Source: Myxococcaceae bacterium
GTDB lineage: Bacteria > Myxococcota > Myxococcia > Myxococcales > Myxococcaceae
Direction of reading: 5' to 3'
NCBI GenBank assembly: GCA_004173515.1
Contig: SECN01000036.1
Location: forward strand, 1 to 38,112
DNA length: 38,112 nt
Shown here piece after piece: positions 1 to 8,000 of the stretch. The translations under genes and the position numbers were made by a program. Numbering within the stretch: position 1 is the first letter of the stretch; each line of letters opens with the position of its first letter. The notes under the pieces are model-generated. The model saw only the letters and a program-made list of their open reading frames with translations, searched no databases and was not told the DNA's origin.

Positions 1-2
1 GC

Positions 3-797
3 GTTGCGGGCCTGGAGCCGCGCCGCGGCGCTGCCCCACTCCGCCGTCTGCTGCTGGCGCTCCAGCGCGCGCAGCTGGAGCACGAGGCCACCGAGTCCGA
101 AGTCCACGTCGCGCGATTGCAGACGCTGCGGCAGGCCATGGAGCGGCGGCTGCGCGCGCTGGAGCGCCAGCAGCAGACGGCGGAGTGGGGCAGCGCCGCG
201 GCGCGGCTCCAGGCCCGCAACGCGGAGGAACAGCAGACGCGGCGGGAAGCGGCGCTCGCGACGCTGGGCTCGGCGCTGAAGGAGGCGCTCGCCGCGGGGG
301 ATGTGACGCTGGACCTGGAGGACGACGCCCTGCGCATGGAGGTGTCCGAGCGGCTGCTCTTCGCGCCCGCCAGCGCGCAGCTCACGCCAGAGGGGGCCCG
401 CCTGTTGAAGCAGTCCGCGAGCGTGTTCCAGGGCGCGCTCGTGGACCACCGCGTCGCGGTGGAGGCCCACACGGATGAGGTGCTGCCCGCCGCGACCGGT
501 GCCCCCGCGTCCACCGCGTGGGAGCTGTCCGCCGCGCGCGCCGTCAGCGTGGTGCGCCACCTGGGCGAGCGCGAGAAGCTGACCCCGGAGCGCCTGAGCG
601 CCACCGGCCACGCCGCGTACCGCCCGCGCGTCCCCGCGGACAGCCCGCCCAACCGCGCCCTCAACCGGCGCGTCACGCTGCGGCTGTCCCCCACGCCGGT
701 GACGCCGGAGAGCGTGGCCGTGGCGCGCACCGAACCGCCCCCGCGGCCGGTGAAGCGCGACGCGAAGGCCAAGGCGAAGAAGGTGGCCCGCCGCTGA
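3..797 (+). CDS. OmpA-family peptidoglycan-associated protein, 5' end outside window
   Basis: The frame is open to the left edge, so the N-terminus and any signal peptide are missing; 264 codons are present. The first ~110 residues are rich in Arg, Gln, Glu and Ala (heptad-like helix, probable coiled coil). They are followed by an OmpA-C-like domain: a LFAPASAQLTPEG strand-helix start, a VAVEAHTDE segment and the closing NRALNRRVTLRLSP motif, in which the NRR arginine is typical of diaminopimelate-binding OmpA domains. The tail is basic and Ala/Lys rich. By family knowledge such proteins bind peptidoglycan in the periplasm and tie it to the outer membrane or a membrane complex. The Ala-rich coiled coil before the domain resembles DUF4398/OmpA-type proteins common in myxobacteria. 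Family membership is fairly sure; the specific role is unknown. Confidence 0.85.
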   Translation, partial: VAGLEPRRGAAPLRRLLLALQRAQLEHEATESEVHVARLQTLRQAMERRLRALERQQQTAEWGSAAARLQARNAEEQQTRREAALATLGSALKEALAAGDVTLDLEDDALRMEVSERLLFAPASAQLTPEGARLLKQSASVFQGALVDHRVAVEAHTDEVLPAATGAPASTAWELSAARAVSVVRHLGEREKLTPERLSATGHAAYRPRVPADSPPNRALNRRVTLRLSPTPVTPESVAVARTEPPPRPVKRDAKAKAKKVARR

Positions 798-886
798 AGC
801 ACGCGCGGACGGTTTGAATAAACACGCGCGGCGCCGCGTCGGGGACGACAGAGGGCCCGTGCCCTTCCCCTGCCTTGGAGCATCCC

Positions 887-1762
887 GTGTCTGCCTCGCG
901 CCCCACGCTGTGCGCCGGACTCGTCGTCGGCCTCCTGCTGGCCGCTCCCTCCGCCGAAGCCCGCTTCGGAAAGAAGTCGGCGGACAGCTCCGACAGCAAG
1001 GACGACGACAAGGGCTCCCGGGTCCACGAGGCCAGCGCCATCCAGCCCTCGCGCGTGCACGAGGCCTCCTCGTACACGCCGCCCGAGGACGAGGACGAGG
1101 ACGACGACTGCTGCGCCACGTCGTCCGGTCCCTCCTATTCGGAGCGCCTCTATCCCGACGCGCCCACCTACGCCTCCAGCGAGGGCGAGTCGGCGGAGCT
1201 GGCGGCCGTGGCGGTCCGGAGCCTGCCCCCGCGTCCCCCGTCCCCGCCCATCGACGTGCGCATGGGCCTGAACATCGGCGCCATGGGCGGCGGCACCGCC
1301 GGGGACGTCTTCCTGGGCATGGAGGGCAGCGCGATGGGCGTCGCCTTCCAGGGCACGAAGCTCACCCTGCCCACCGACGACGGCACCCCGGGCACGGACG
1401 TCATCCACCTGGTGTCGCTGAACCTCACCGCGGCCGTCCTGTCCACGGACCGGCTGCGGCTGCGCGTGGAAGGGGGCTTCGGCTTCGCCAGCGCCCCGGA
1501 CGTCTTCCTAGGGGGGCCCAGCCTCGCCACGTCCCTGGAGGCCTGCCTCGCGGGCCCGCTGGACCTGGAGGTGCGCGTGCAGGGCACCCCCTTCCCGTAC
1601 CGGCAGTTGGACGCGAGCGCGGGCCTGTCGGTGCACCTGGGCGCCTTCGTGGTGCGCGCGGGCCTGCGCGGGCTCATCCTGGACGACGCGGGCCTGGTGG
1701 ACGGCGTCACGCACGTGGACCGCTTCGTCGGCCCCTACGGCGGCGCGGGCTTCTCCTTCTAG
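887..1762 (+). CDS. Secreted protein of unknown function, tandem paralogue 1
   Basis: I choose the GTG at 887 because GGAG lies six bases upstream (877-880); a TTG at 875 in the same frame has no such site. The product is 291 residues with a type I signal peptide ending near the AEA-RFG residues. Next comes a charged Asp/Ser/Lys linker including a run of acidic residues (DEDEDEDDD) and two RVHEAS repeats. The C-terminal ~170 residues alternate hydrophobic and polar residues and end in GAGFSF. A terminal aromatic residue and strand-like pattern suggest a small beta-barrel or beta-sandwich in the outer membrane or periplasm. No family is recognised. The next gene encodes a clear paralogue, aligned through the whole C-terminal domain (PDVF, GPSLA.SLEAC, PFP.RQ.DA motifs). 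A tandem duplication is seen; function is not known. Confidence 0.85.
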   Translation: MSASRPTLCAGLVVGLLLAAPSAEARFGKKSADSSDSKDDDKGSRVHEASAIQPSRVHEASSYTPPEDEDEDDDCCATSSGPSYSERLYPDAPTYASSEGESAELAAVAVRSLPPRPPSPPIDVRMGLNIGAMGGGTAGDVFLGMEGSAMGVAFQGTKLTLPTDDGTPGTDVIHLVSLNLTAAVLSTDRLRLRVEGGFGFASAPDVFLGGPSLATSLEACLAGPLDLEVRVQGTPFPYRQLDASAGLSVHLGAFVVRAGLRGLILDDAGLVDGVTHVDRFVGPYGGAGFSF

Positions 1763-1957
1763 CGTCGCGAAGCGGGCGCCTGGACGGGACGAACGGGCCG
1801 GACGGTGTCCTGGGGCGCACATGCCCCCTTCCCGACACGCCTCCCCGCCCCGGGGGCCCTGGCATCCGGTAGGGTGATGGCGGTTGAATATTCCGGGCGA
1901 GCAGGCGTCCAGATGCCGTGGCCCATCCCGTGGGCCGGTGAAGAGGAGGGGTTCGCC

Positions 1958-2812
1958 GTGGGCTTCTGGAAGACGCTGTGTGCCGCGCTCGCTGTCGGTG
2001 TCTTGTTGGGGGCGGCGCCCGCCGAGGCCCGCTTCGGCAAGCGCTCGAAGCCAAGCTCCACCTCGAAGCCCTCCCACTCCGACAAGGACAAGGACTCCCG
2101 GGACGATGACGACCGCTCCGCGCACCGAGCAAGCCCCGCCGGCCGGTCCTCGGACGCCCCGGTGCGCGCGAGCGTGCGCCCCAGCCGCGCGCGCCTGTCC
2201 TGGTTCGAGTTCCTCTTCCTGAGCCGCCCCTCCACCTACCACGGGGCGCGCGTGACCAACGTCCGCCCGGGCGTGCGCGCGGCGGCGATGCCCCCCATGG
2301 TGCGCCTGAACGTGCAGGGCGACATGTTCGGCGAGACGGGCGGCGCGCTGGGCCTCTTCATGGCCCTGGACGGTCAGCGGCTGGGCATGGACGCGCGTGT
2401 CACCGGCATCGCGCTGTCGGCGGATGACGGCTCGGACGACGTGGACCGGCTCACGCTGCTGGACGCGCATTTGACCGCGTCCCTCTGGTCCAGCGAGCGC
2501 GGCCGCTTCCGCATCGAGGGCGGCATCGCCTCCGCGCACGCGCCGGATGTCATCTTCGTGGGCCCCAGCCTCGCCGCCTCGCTGGAGGCGTGCATCGGGC
2601 CCTCGCCCCTGGACGTGGAGGCGCGCATCCAGGTGGTGCCCTTCCCGCACCGCCAGGTGGACGCGCAGGCAGGGCTCGCGCTGCACCTGGGCGCCCTCAA
2701 CCTGCGCGGCGGCTGGCGCACGCTGTACCTCAACGACGCCGGCCACCTGGATGGCGTCGTGCACGAGGACGCCTTCTCCGGCCCCTACCTGGGTCTGGGC
2801 CTTTCGTTCTGA
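1958..2812 (+). CDS. Secreted protein of unknown function, tandem paralogue 2
   Basis: The GTG at 1958 is preceded by GAGGAGGG (1943-1950) with a seven-base spacer, a strong ribosome-binding site; the open frame extends upstream to 1805, but that part has no signal and no good start. The 284-residue product has a signal peptide (hydrophobic core, AEA-RFG cleavage region) and a Ser/Lys/Asp-rich linker. Its C-terminal domain parallels the preceding gene: RIEGG, APDVIFVGPSLAASLEAC, PFPHRQVDAQAGL, DGVVHED and a final LGLGLSF. The shared order of strands and the terminal Phe suggest an outer-membrane or surface beta-structure. It lies 195 bases after its paralogue on the same strand and may be separately transcribed. 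Function unknown; the duplication itself is certain. Confidence 0.87.
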   Translation: MGFWKTLCAALAVGVLLGAAPAEARFGKRSKPSSTSKPSHSDKDKDSRDDDDRSAHRASPAGRSSDAPVRASVRPSRARLSWFEFLFLSRPSTYHGARVTNVRPGVRAAAMPPMVRLNVQGDMFGETGGALGLFMALDGQRLGMDARVTGIALSADDGSDDVDRLTLLDAHLTASLWSSERGRFRIEGGIASAHAPDVIFVGPSLAASLEACIGPSPLDVEARIQVVPFPHRQVDAQAGLALHLGALNLRGGWRTLYLNDAGHLDGVVHEDAFSGPYLGLGLSF

Positions 2813-2833
2813 AAGGCTGAAAGGCTGAAAAGA

Positions 2834-2869
2834 CTCCCGGGGTCACGCGCTTTGCGTGTCCCCCGGGAG
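2834..2869 (-). terminator. Hairpin between converging genes, best fit for the minus strand
   Basis: Arms at 2834-2842 with 2844-2848 and 2854-2858 with 2860-2869 pair almost completely (one T-T mismatch and one bulged C) around a five-base loop. Read on the minus strand the stem is followed by a T-rich stretch (complement of the GAAAAG/GAAAGG repeats at 2812-2832), so it fits a rho-independent terminator of the nucleotidyltransferase gene. It may also stop readthrough from the plus-strand gene ending at 2812. Confidence 0.65.
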
Positions 2870-2893
2870 ACGCCGGGACCGCCTACTCCTCCC

Positions 2894-3613
2894 CTACTCC
2901 TCTGGGGACGCCGCGTAGGAGGTCGGGGACGCATTGTCCGCCCCGGAGCCGTTGGAGCCCCCCGCGCGCTTGGGGCTGCCGCGCCGCTTGGGCGGTGGAG
3001 CCAGGACGGGCGGCTTGGTGAACACCCGCTCGTAGGCCTCCGGCGTGTTGATGTTCACGATGACGCCCGGGTCCTTCACGTTCAGCCGGCGCGGATTGAG
3101 CGCCGCGAGGGCCTTCTCCAGGTCCTCGCCTTCCGCCAGGAGCAGCTTCTCCGCGGCCGCCTGGGAGAGCACCAGCGGCCAGCCCAGGGCGCTGTCGTAC
3201 TCCGGCCTCAGGACCAGGACGCCCTTCGCATCCCCACGCTCCATCTCCTTGAGCAGGGTCTTCACCGTGTTGACGCGCAGCGCCGGCATGTCCACCGGAT
3301 GCAGCAGCACCGCGAAGCCGCCCTCGGGCTCCGAAGCCCGGGCCTCCTGCAGCGCCACCTCCAGGCCGGCCTTCACGGACGCCAGGAGGCTCTTCTCCCA
3401 GTGCTCGCTCGTCACGAAATCCATGGACGGGTGCTGCTCCCGCACCATCGCCGCGTCACTGCCCACCACGCCCAGTACCCCACACCCCGCCTTGAGAAAG
3501 GTGGACGCCAACGACTGAAGGAAGCTCTTGCCCCCCTCATGCTCGATGTTCGCCTTGGGGTGGGACATCCGCCGGGACTTCCCCGCCGCCAGGATGATCG
3601 CCACTGCCTTCAT
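2894..3613 (-). CDS. MobA/MocA-like nucleotidyltransferase (NTP transferase family)
   Basis: The product is 239 residues from ATG 3613, which has GGAGGAGG six bases upstream; the frame continues to 3652 but only adds an Arg-rich stretch. The N-terminus carries the family signature LAAGKSRRM with a Lys four residues later (nucleotide and magnesium binding). A HPVDMP segment supplies the usual central Asp before the Mo-cofactor/nucleotide site. A VNINTPEAYE motif near residue 200 is the classic end of MobA/MocA/GlmU-N-type folds. The last ~35 residues are a basic, Ser/Pro-rich tail unlike the core family. By family the enzyme transfers CMP or GMP to molybdopterin or activates another small molecule. 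The HPK motif and the lack of neighbouring Mo genes leave the substrate open. Cytoplasmic. Confidence 0.9.
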   Translation of the reverse strand: MKAVAIILAAGKSRRMSHPKANIEHEGGKSFLQSLASTFLKAGCGVLGVVGSDAAMVREQHPSMDFVTSEHWEKSLLASVKAGLEVALQEARASEPEGGFAVLLHPVDMPALRVNTVKTLLKEMERGDAKGVLVLRPEYDSALGWPLVLSQAAAEKLLLAEGEDLEKALAALNPRRLNVKDPGVIVNINTPEAYERVFTKPPVLAPPPKRRGSPKRAGGSNGSGADNASPTSYAASPEE

Positions 3614-3861
3614 GACCCGCCTCCTCCGCCCGCGGCGGAAAGCCGTGAGCACCGCTAACAGGCTGTTGACCTCCTTCCGGGATTGCAGCCCGCCCGCCAG
3701 TACGAGTCGTCAGACAGCCGCCAGCCACACGAGGAGGTGTTGTCTGTTGGCCCTTTGGGCAAGGGCGGGTGTCCACCATCGTGCAGGTGCCCGGCCTCCA
3801 GGGCTTCCCCTCCCCGCGGTGCGAGTGACACCGCGCCGGGGATGACTCCCTGCCCGCCCCT

Positions 3862-3878
3862 CCCCCGGGTCCCGGGGG
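3862..3878 (-). terminator. GC-rich inverted repeat after the CBS gene
   Basis: CCCCCGGG at 3862-3869 and its complement at 3871-3878 are separated by one base, just downstream of the minus-strand stop at 3885. There is no T tract, so it is at best a weak or factor-assisted terminator. Confidence 0.35.
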
Positions 3879-3884
3879 CGCGGC

Positions 3885-4199
3885 TCAGTGCAGCCAGCCG
3901 CTGGAGGCCGCCAGCCGCAGCGGGGCCACGGGCTCGGCGGTCGTTTCTTCCGGCGCGGCCAGCGCCTTGACGGTCAGAATTTCAGCCAGCCGCGCCAGCG
4001 GGCGGCGACGCGCCACGCGGTGCAGCTCGTCCTCGGTGACCTCGCCCAGCAGGTCGCCCCCACGGCCCTCCACCACGGGCAGCACCTGCACGCCGTGCCG
4101 GTACATCTGCTGGAGCGCTCCCAGGACGGTGTCCTCGGGGAAGAGGGTGAGCGCGCGGGAAACGAAGGTCAGGAACTCAGGGCTGCGGCACATCGACAC
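3885..4199 (-). CDS. Small CBS-domain protein
   Basis: A GTG start at 4199 is supported by GGAGG (4206-4210) with a six-base spacer. The 104-residue product has a CBS motif in its first 65 residues: a LTLFPEDTVLGALQQM helix-strand start, the GVQVLPVVEG strand and LLGEVTEDEL. The second half is a short helix pair (ARRRPLARLAEIL) and an Ala/Thr/Glu tail. Normal Bateman modules need two CBS repeats; here one full repeat and perhaps a degenerate second are present, so it would act as a dimer. CBS domains bind adenosyl ligands (AMP, ATP, SAM), and stand-alone forms regulate partner proteins. No partner is evident: the gene sits alone between the nucleotidyltransferase (271 bases away, same strand) and a secreted-protein gene. 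Confidence 0.85.
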   Translation of the reverse strand: MSMCRSPEFLTFVSRALTLFPEDTVLGALQQMYRHGVQVLPVVEGRGGDLLGEVTEDELHRVARRRPLARLAEILTVKALAAPEETTAEPVAPLRLAASSGWLH

Positions 4200-4270
4200 G
4201 TGAGGCCTCCGGTGCTCGGCGTTCGGGCGCCGTGTACGGGAAGGGCCTTAGCAATCCGCTTGCCGAAGCT

Positions 4271-4300
4271 CCGGACCCGCGCGGACCCGCGCGGCTCCGG
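4271..4300 (-). terminator. Strong hairpin downstream of the secreted-protein gene
   Basis: Thirteen-base arms at 4271-4283 and 4288-4300 pair with one mismatch around a GACC loop, 27 bases past the minus-strand stop at 4328. No clear T run follows. Confidence 0.5.
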
Positions 4301-4327
4301 GCATCCAGGCAGGCAGCGGATCCGCGC

Positions 4328-4867
4328 CTACTTCTTCGCCGCCGGCTTCACCGACTCCACCAGCTTGCGGAAGTTCTTCTCCGCCGCGTTCACCGTCTTC
4401 TCCGGTCCGGTGAGCTTGTAGAAGAGCGCGCCCTCCGGCCCCTCCACGATGGCGCCGCGCAGCTTGAAGCCCGGCTTGGGCGCGGACGGTCCCATCATCG
4501 GGCCCCCGCCCGCGTACGTGCCCTTCACCTCCACCGTCGTGACGGGCATCCCGTTCACCTTCTCCTGCTTCGTCTTCGCGTCCTTGGCCGGATCCACCGG
4601 CTTGCCGTCGGGCTTCTGGAACTGCGACACCCAGCGCTGCACGTTGGCGTCCACCGCGCCGCCCTGTCCCGCGCCGAAATAGAAGACAGCCAGTTCCGCG
4701 TCTTCCGCGTCTCCCTTTGCCGCCGGGATCTTGTAGGTCGCCGCGCGCATCGGCCGCGTGGGCTGGACGCCCCACTCCGTGGGCGCACTCCACGTCAGGC
4801 CTCCGGCCTCCTCCGCGCTCGCGCCCAACCCCACCGTCATCACCAACACAGCCAGCAGTCGTCTCAT
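4328..4867 (-). CDS. Secreted protein of unknown function (179 aa)
   Basis: The ATG at 4867 begins a textbook signal peptide (MRRLLAVLVMTVGLGASA, cleavage near ASA-EEA); the open frame upstream is Arg/Cys-rich and not protein-like. The mature ~160 residues read LTWSAPTEWGVQPTRPMR, then a YKIP and a VFYFGAGQGG segment, a helix with NVQRWVSQF, a Lys/Asp-rich loop, and a final strand-helix (LFYKLTGPEKTVNAAEKNF). The run from a W..P..W start to a conserved aromatic strand and a C-terminal helix resembles the compact alpha/beta fold of small periplasmic proteins of the PsbP/Mog1 type, but that is only a guess from pattern. It is divergently placed from the lipase gene (201 bases between start codons), so the two may share a control region. 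Confidence 0.8.
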   Translation of the reverse strand: MRRLLAVLVMTVGLGASAEEAGGLTWSAPTEWGVQPTRPMRAATYKIPAAKGDAEDAELAVFYFGAGQGGAVDANVQRWVSQFQKPDGKPVDPAKDAKTKQEKVNGMPVTTVEVKGTYAGGGPMMGPSAPKPGFKLRGAIVEGPEGALFYKLTGPEKTVNAAEKNFRKLVESVKPAAKK

Positions 4868-5068
4868 GGGGCGCGAGCGTAACCGCGTTCGCGCGCACGT
4901 CACGTCCCGACGTCCGCACGCACCGCGCGAGACGTCCACTCGCACGCAGGCAGCGCCAGCCCATAGCTGACTCATTGCGTCAACCCCTCTCACTTTGTGA
5001 CGGACAGAGGGCGTGCTACTCACTGCTGTGTTTCCAGCAGTACACCTTGGCTGGAGGGGAATCCCACC

Positions 5069-7972
5069 ATGAAGAAATCGCTGTTCCTTGGGGCCATGGC
5101 CCTGGGAGCCGTTGCCTGCACGCCCGAGATCGCGCAGGACGCTCCGAATACGAACGTTGGCCTGGCGGAGTTCGATCCCACGGGCTCACCCTCCGTCGTC
5201 CCCTCTCCCAACGACCTGGCCATCAATCGGGCCACGGGCCTGGTGAACGCGCCCATCAACACGAAGGCGTCGCTCGCGGAGCAGGAGTTCACGCGCGACT
5301 ACCTGAACTCGCTCAACGGCTTCCCGACGTCCGCGATCGCGACCACCAAGGTGGTGGACCTGGATCCGCGCTCGATGAGCGCGCAGACGGTCGTCTTCAT
5401 CGACCTGAAGGCCGGCACGCCCATCGCGACCAAGCCGGTCACGCCGACCGTCGCGTACAACGAGACGACGGACCTCATCAGCCTCATCCCGCCCGTCGAC
5501 GCGAACACCGGTCTGCCGGCGTGGCCGAAGGGCGGCCGCTACGCGGTGGCGCTCATCGGCGGTGAGAACGGCCTGAAGACCACCCAGGGCTACCCCATCA
5601 TCGGGTCGGCCACCTGGGCCTTCGCCAGCTCCGAGAAGTCGCTGGTCACCTGCGAAGACCTGACCGCGCCGGACTGCGGCCCCGCCACGGAGATCATCCC
5701 CTCCACGGAGACGGACCCCGCCAAGCGCCTGGCCGCCCAGACCGCCAGCGCCCTCCAGTTGGAGCAGCTGCGCCGCGGCTACAAGCCGCTCATCGACGGA
5801 CTGGTGGCCAAGGGCTTCAAGCGCGAGGACGTGGTCCTGCTGTGGACCTTCAGCGTGCTCGACCAGCCGGAGGCCACCATCAACCTGGCGGCCAACGCGC
5901 GGCTGCCCACCATCATCCCCTTCCCCAACGACCTGCTGCGCGTTCCGGCCACGGCCACCGCGCCCGCGCACCTGAACTTCCCGGTGCCCGCGCAGGACGG
6001 CCTGCAGAAGCAGCTGTTCCAGGGCCTCAACACCCTGGACGGTTTCTCCACCACCGGCGCCATCGTGTCGGAGAACGGCGACGCGCAGGGCGTGCTGGAC
6101 GGCACGCAGTTCCGCGACGCTTCGGACGGCCCGGCCCCCATCGTGGATCCGGCCTCGCTCGCCACGGGCGTGAAGTTCCTCAAGCTGTCCAACCCGAACG
6201 CCGGCACCCAGCCGGACGTGACGGTCTGCCTGGTGAACAACACCGGTGACTGCGGCACCAGCGTGGGCGCCGCGGGCGTCGTCGCCGTGCCCCAGCAGCT
6301 GCAGATCGTCCCGAAGGCGCCGCTGGATGGCGCCACGCAGTACGGCGCGGTGCTGACCACGGACCTGAAGGACACGCGCGGCCGCAAGGTCGCCCCGGCC
6401 ACCGCCTTCGCGCTGATGCGTCTGGCCAACCCGGTGTTCGCCAACGGCAAGAGCCAGATCTCCTCCGTGCCGGACGCGCTCGCGCAGGCGCTGGAGCCCG
6501 TGCGCGCGGCCTACAAGCCGTACTTCGACGGTCTGGCCGCCGCTGGCCTGCCGCGCTCGAAGATCGCCCTGGGCTGGTCGTTCACCACCCAGAGCACCAC
6601 GTCGGTGCTCAACCAGCTCCACGCGCTGCCCACGGCCGTCTCGTACCCGAACGCGCCGAACTACGCGGTGCCCACCACCACGCAGGTCAAGGCGGCGATG
6701 GCGGGCCAGGGGCTCGCCACCGACAAGATTGGCGCCGTCTTCGAGGTGCAGGCCAACACGCCGTTCCTGCTCACGGGCCCCAGCGGCACGCTGAACCCGA
6801 GCGAGGCGCGTCCCACCCGCTACCCGTTCATGCTGTTCCTGCCCGCCTCGGCGGCGCCCGCCACGGGCTACCCGGTGGTGGTGTTCGGCCACGGCCTCAC
6901 GAGCAGCCGCAGCACCTCCATCTATTTGGCCAACAAGCTGACCGGCGCCGGCTACGCGGTCGCCGCGATGGACACCGTCTTCCACGGTGAGCGCAGCAAC
7001 TGCGCGGGTTCCGCCGGTTCGTTCGCGGGCTCCACGAGCGACGACAGCGCGTGCGCCGATCCCGCCAGCCAGCGCTGCGAGACGGACGTCACCAAGTCCT
7101 CCTACGGCCGCTGCGTCGCGCGCACCGAGGCCGCGCGTCAGAGCTGCGACGACGCTTCGCGCGGCGCCCTGCCCGCGGACGTCTTCTGCTCCGCCGTGTA
7201 CTCGCAGGGCCGCTGCATGGCGGACCTCAAGTGCGAGGGCGGCAGCTTCAAGATCAGCGCCAGCACGGGTGCTCCGGAGATCTCCGGCTGGAACATGCTG
7301 AACCCGGGCAACCTCTTCGCCACGCGCGACAACTTCCGCCACGCCGTGGTGGACTTCGCGCAGTTCCAGCGCGTGCTGTCGAGCACCGAGCTGTCCGCCA
7401 CGCTCGTGCAGGTGGGCGGCGCCAAGCTGGATGCCACCCAGGTGGACTACGTGGGACAGAGCCTGGGCGGCCTCCTGGGCACGCTCATCACCAGCACGTC
7501 GCCGCGCGTGAATCGCTCGGTGCTCAACGCCGCGGGCGGCAACCTGACCGGCATCCTGCTGACCTCGCCTCGCTTCGCGCCTGTGCGCACCGCGTTCCTG
7601 GGACAGCTCGCCACCGCGGGCATCACCCCGGGCATCCCGGCGTTCGACACGTTCATCAGCCTGGCCGGCACCATCCTGGACCCGGCGGATCCGCGCAACT
7701 ACGCCTACGGCCTGGACAACGCGGCGGCGGCGGGTACGAACCCGGCCGTCCACCGCGCCCTCATCCAGTCCGTCACGGGCGACGACGTCATCCCGAACAC
7801 GGCGACGCAGGCGCTCATCGCCTCGGCCAACCGCGCCAATGCTCCGCGCACGGTGGCCACGTACATGTTCCCGACGTCGCCCTATGGCCACAGCTTCCTT
7901 GCCCTGGATGGAGTCGCCCAGGACCAGGTCGTCACGTTCCTGCAGACCGGCGCTGTCGCGGCCCAGCCGTAA
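5069..7972 (+). CDS. VolA/Pla-1-type surface lipase lipoprotein (alpha/beta hydrolase)
   Basis: ATG 5069 has GGAGGGG nine bases upstream and starts a lipoprotein signal with lipobox GAVAC (lipidated Cys 17). The product is 967 residues. The N-terminal ~580 residues contain repeated beta-rich segments (FDPTGSPSVVPSPNDLAI and a similar PTIIPFPNDLLR), as in the N-terminal domain of bacterial virulence-factor lipases. The hydrolase follows: FGHGLTSSRS (oxyanion side), nucleophile in GQSLGG (Ser 798), acid in GDDVIP (Asp 905/906), His in YGHSF (His 941). Between the first strands and the nucleophile is a Cys-rich insert with eight cysteines, probably a disulfide-held lid. Known relatives (Vibrio VolA) are surface lipoproteins that cleave lysophospholipids and feed fatty acids to the neighbouring FadL porin; a FadL gene follows here after 28 bases. 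Substrate is inferred. Confidence 0.9.
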   Translation: MKKSLFLGAMALGAVACTPEIAQDAPNTNVGLAEFDPTGSPSVVPSPNDLAINRATGLVNAPINTKASLAEQEFTRDYLNSLNGFPTSAIATTKVVDLDPRSMSAQTVVFIDLKAGTPIATKPVTPTVAYNETTDLISLIPPVDANTGLPAWPKGGRYAVALIGGENGLKTTQGYPIIGSATWAFASSEKSLVTCEDLTAPDCGPATEIIPSTETDPAKRLAAQTASALQLEQLRRGYKPLIDGLVAKGFKREDVVLLWTFSVLDQPEATINLAANARLPTIIPFPNDLLRVPATATAPAHLNFPVPAQDGLQKQLFQGLNTLDGFSTTGAIVSENGDAQGVLDGTQFRDASDGPAPIVDPASLATGVKFLKLSNPNAGTQPDVTVCLVNNTGDCGTSVGAAGVVAVPQQLQIVPKAPLDGATQYGAVLTTDLKDTRGRKVAPATAFALMRLANPVFANGKSQISSVPDALAQALEPVRAAYKPYFDGLAAAGLPRSKIALGWSFTTQSTTSVLNQLHALPTAVSYPNAPNYAVPTTTQVKAAMAGQGLATDKIGAVFEVQANTPFLLTGPSGTLNPSEARPTRYPFMLFLPASAAPATGYPVVVFGHGLTSSRSTSIYLANKLTGAGYAVAAMDTVFHGERSNCAGSAGSFAGSTSDDSACADPASQRCETDVTKSSYGRCVARTEAARQSCDDASRGALPADVFCSAVYSQGRCMADLKCEGGSFKISASTGAPEISGWNMLNPGNLFATRDNFRHAVVDFAQFQRVLSSTELSATLVQVGGAKLDATQVDYVGQSLGGLLGTLITSTSPRVNRSVLNAAGGNLTGILLTSPRFAPVRTAFLGQLATAGITPGIPAFDTFISLAGTILDPADPRNYAYGLDNAAAAGTNPAVHRALIQSVTGDDVIPNTATQALIASANRANAPRTVATYMFPTSPYGHSFLALDGVAQDQVVTFLQTGAVAAQP

Positions 7973-8000
7973 CGCACCCTGAGAGAGGACTCACACACTC

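Noticed and set aside
5186..7891. Very long antisense open frame opposite the lipase gene
   Set aside because: It is the third-position GC shadow of a well-supported lipase; the translation is His/Arg/Gly-rich and without domains. Similar antisense frames opposite other genes were left out for the same reason.
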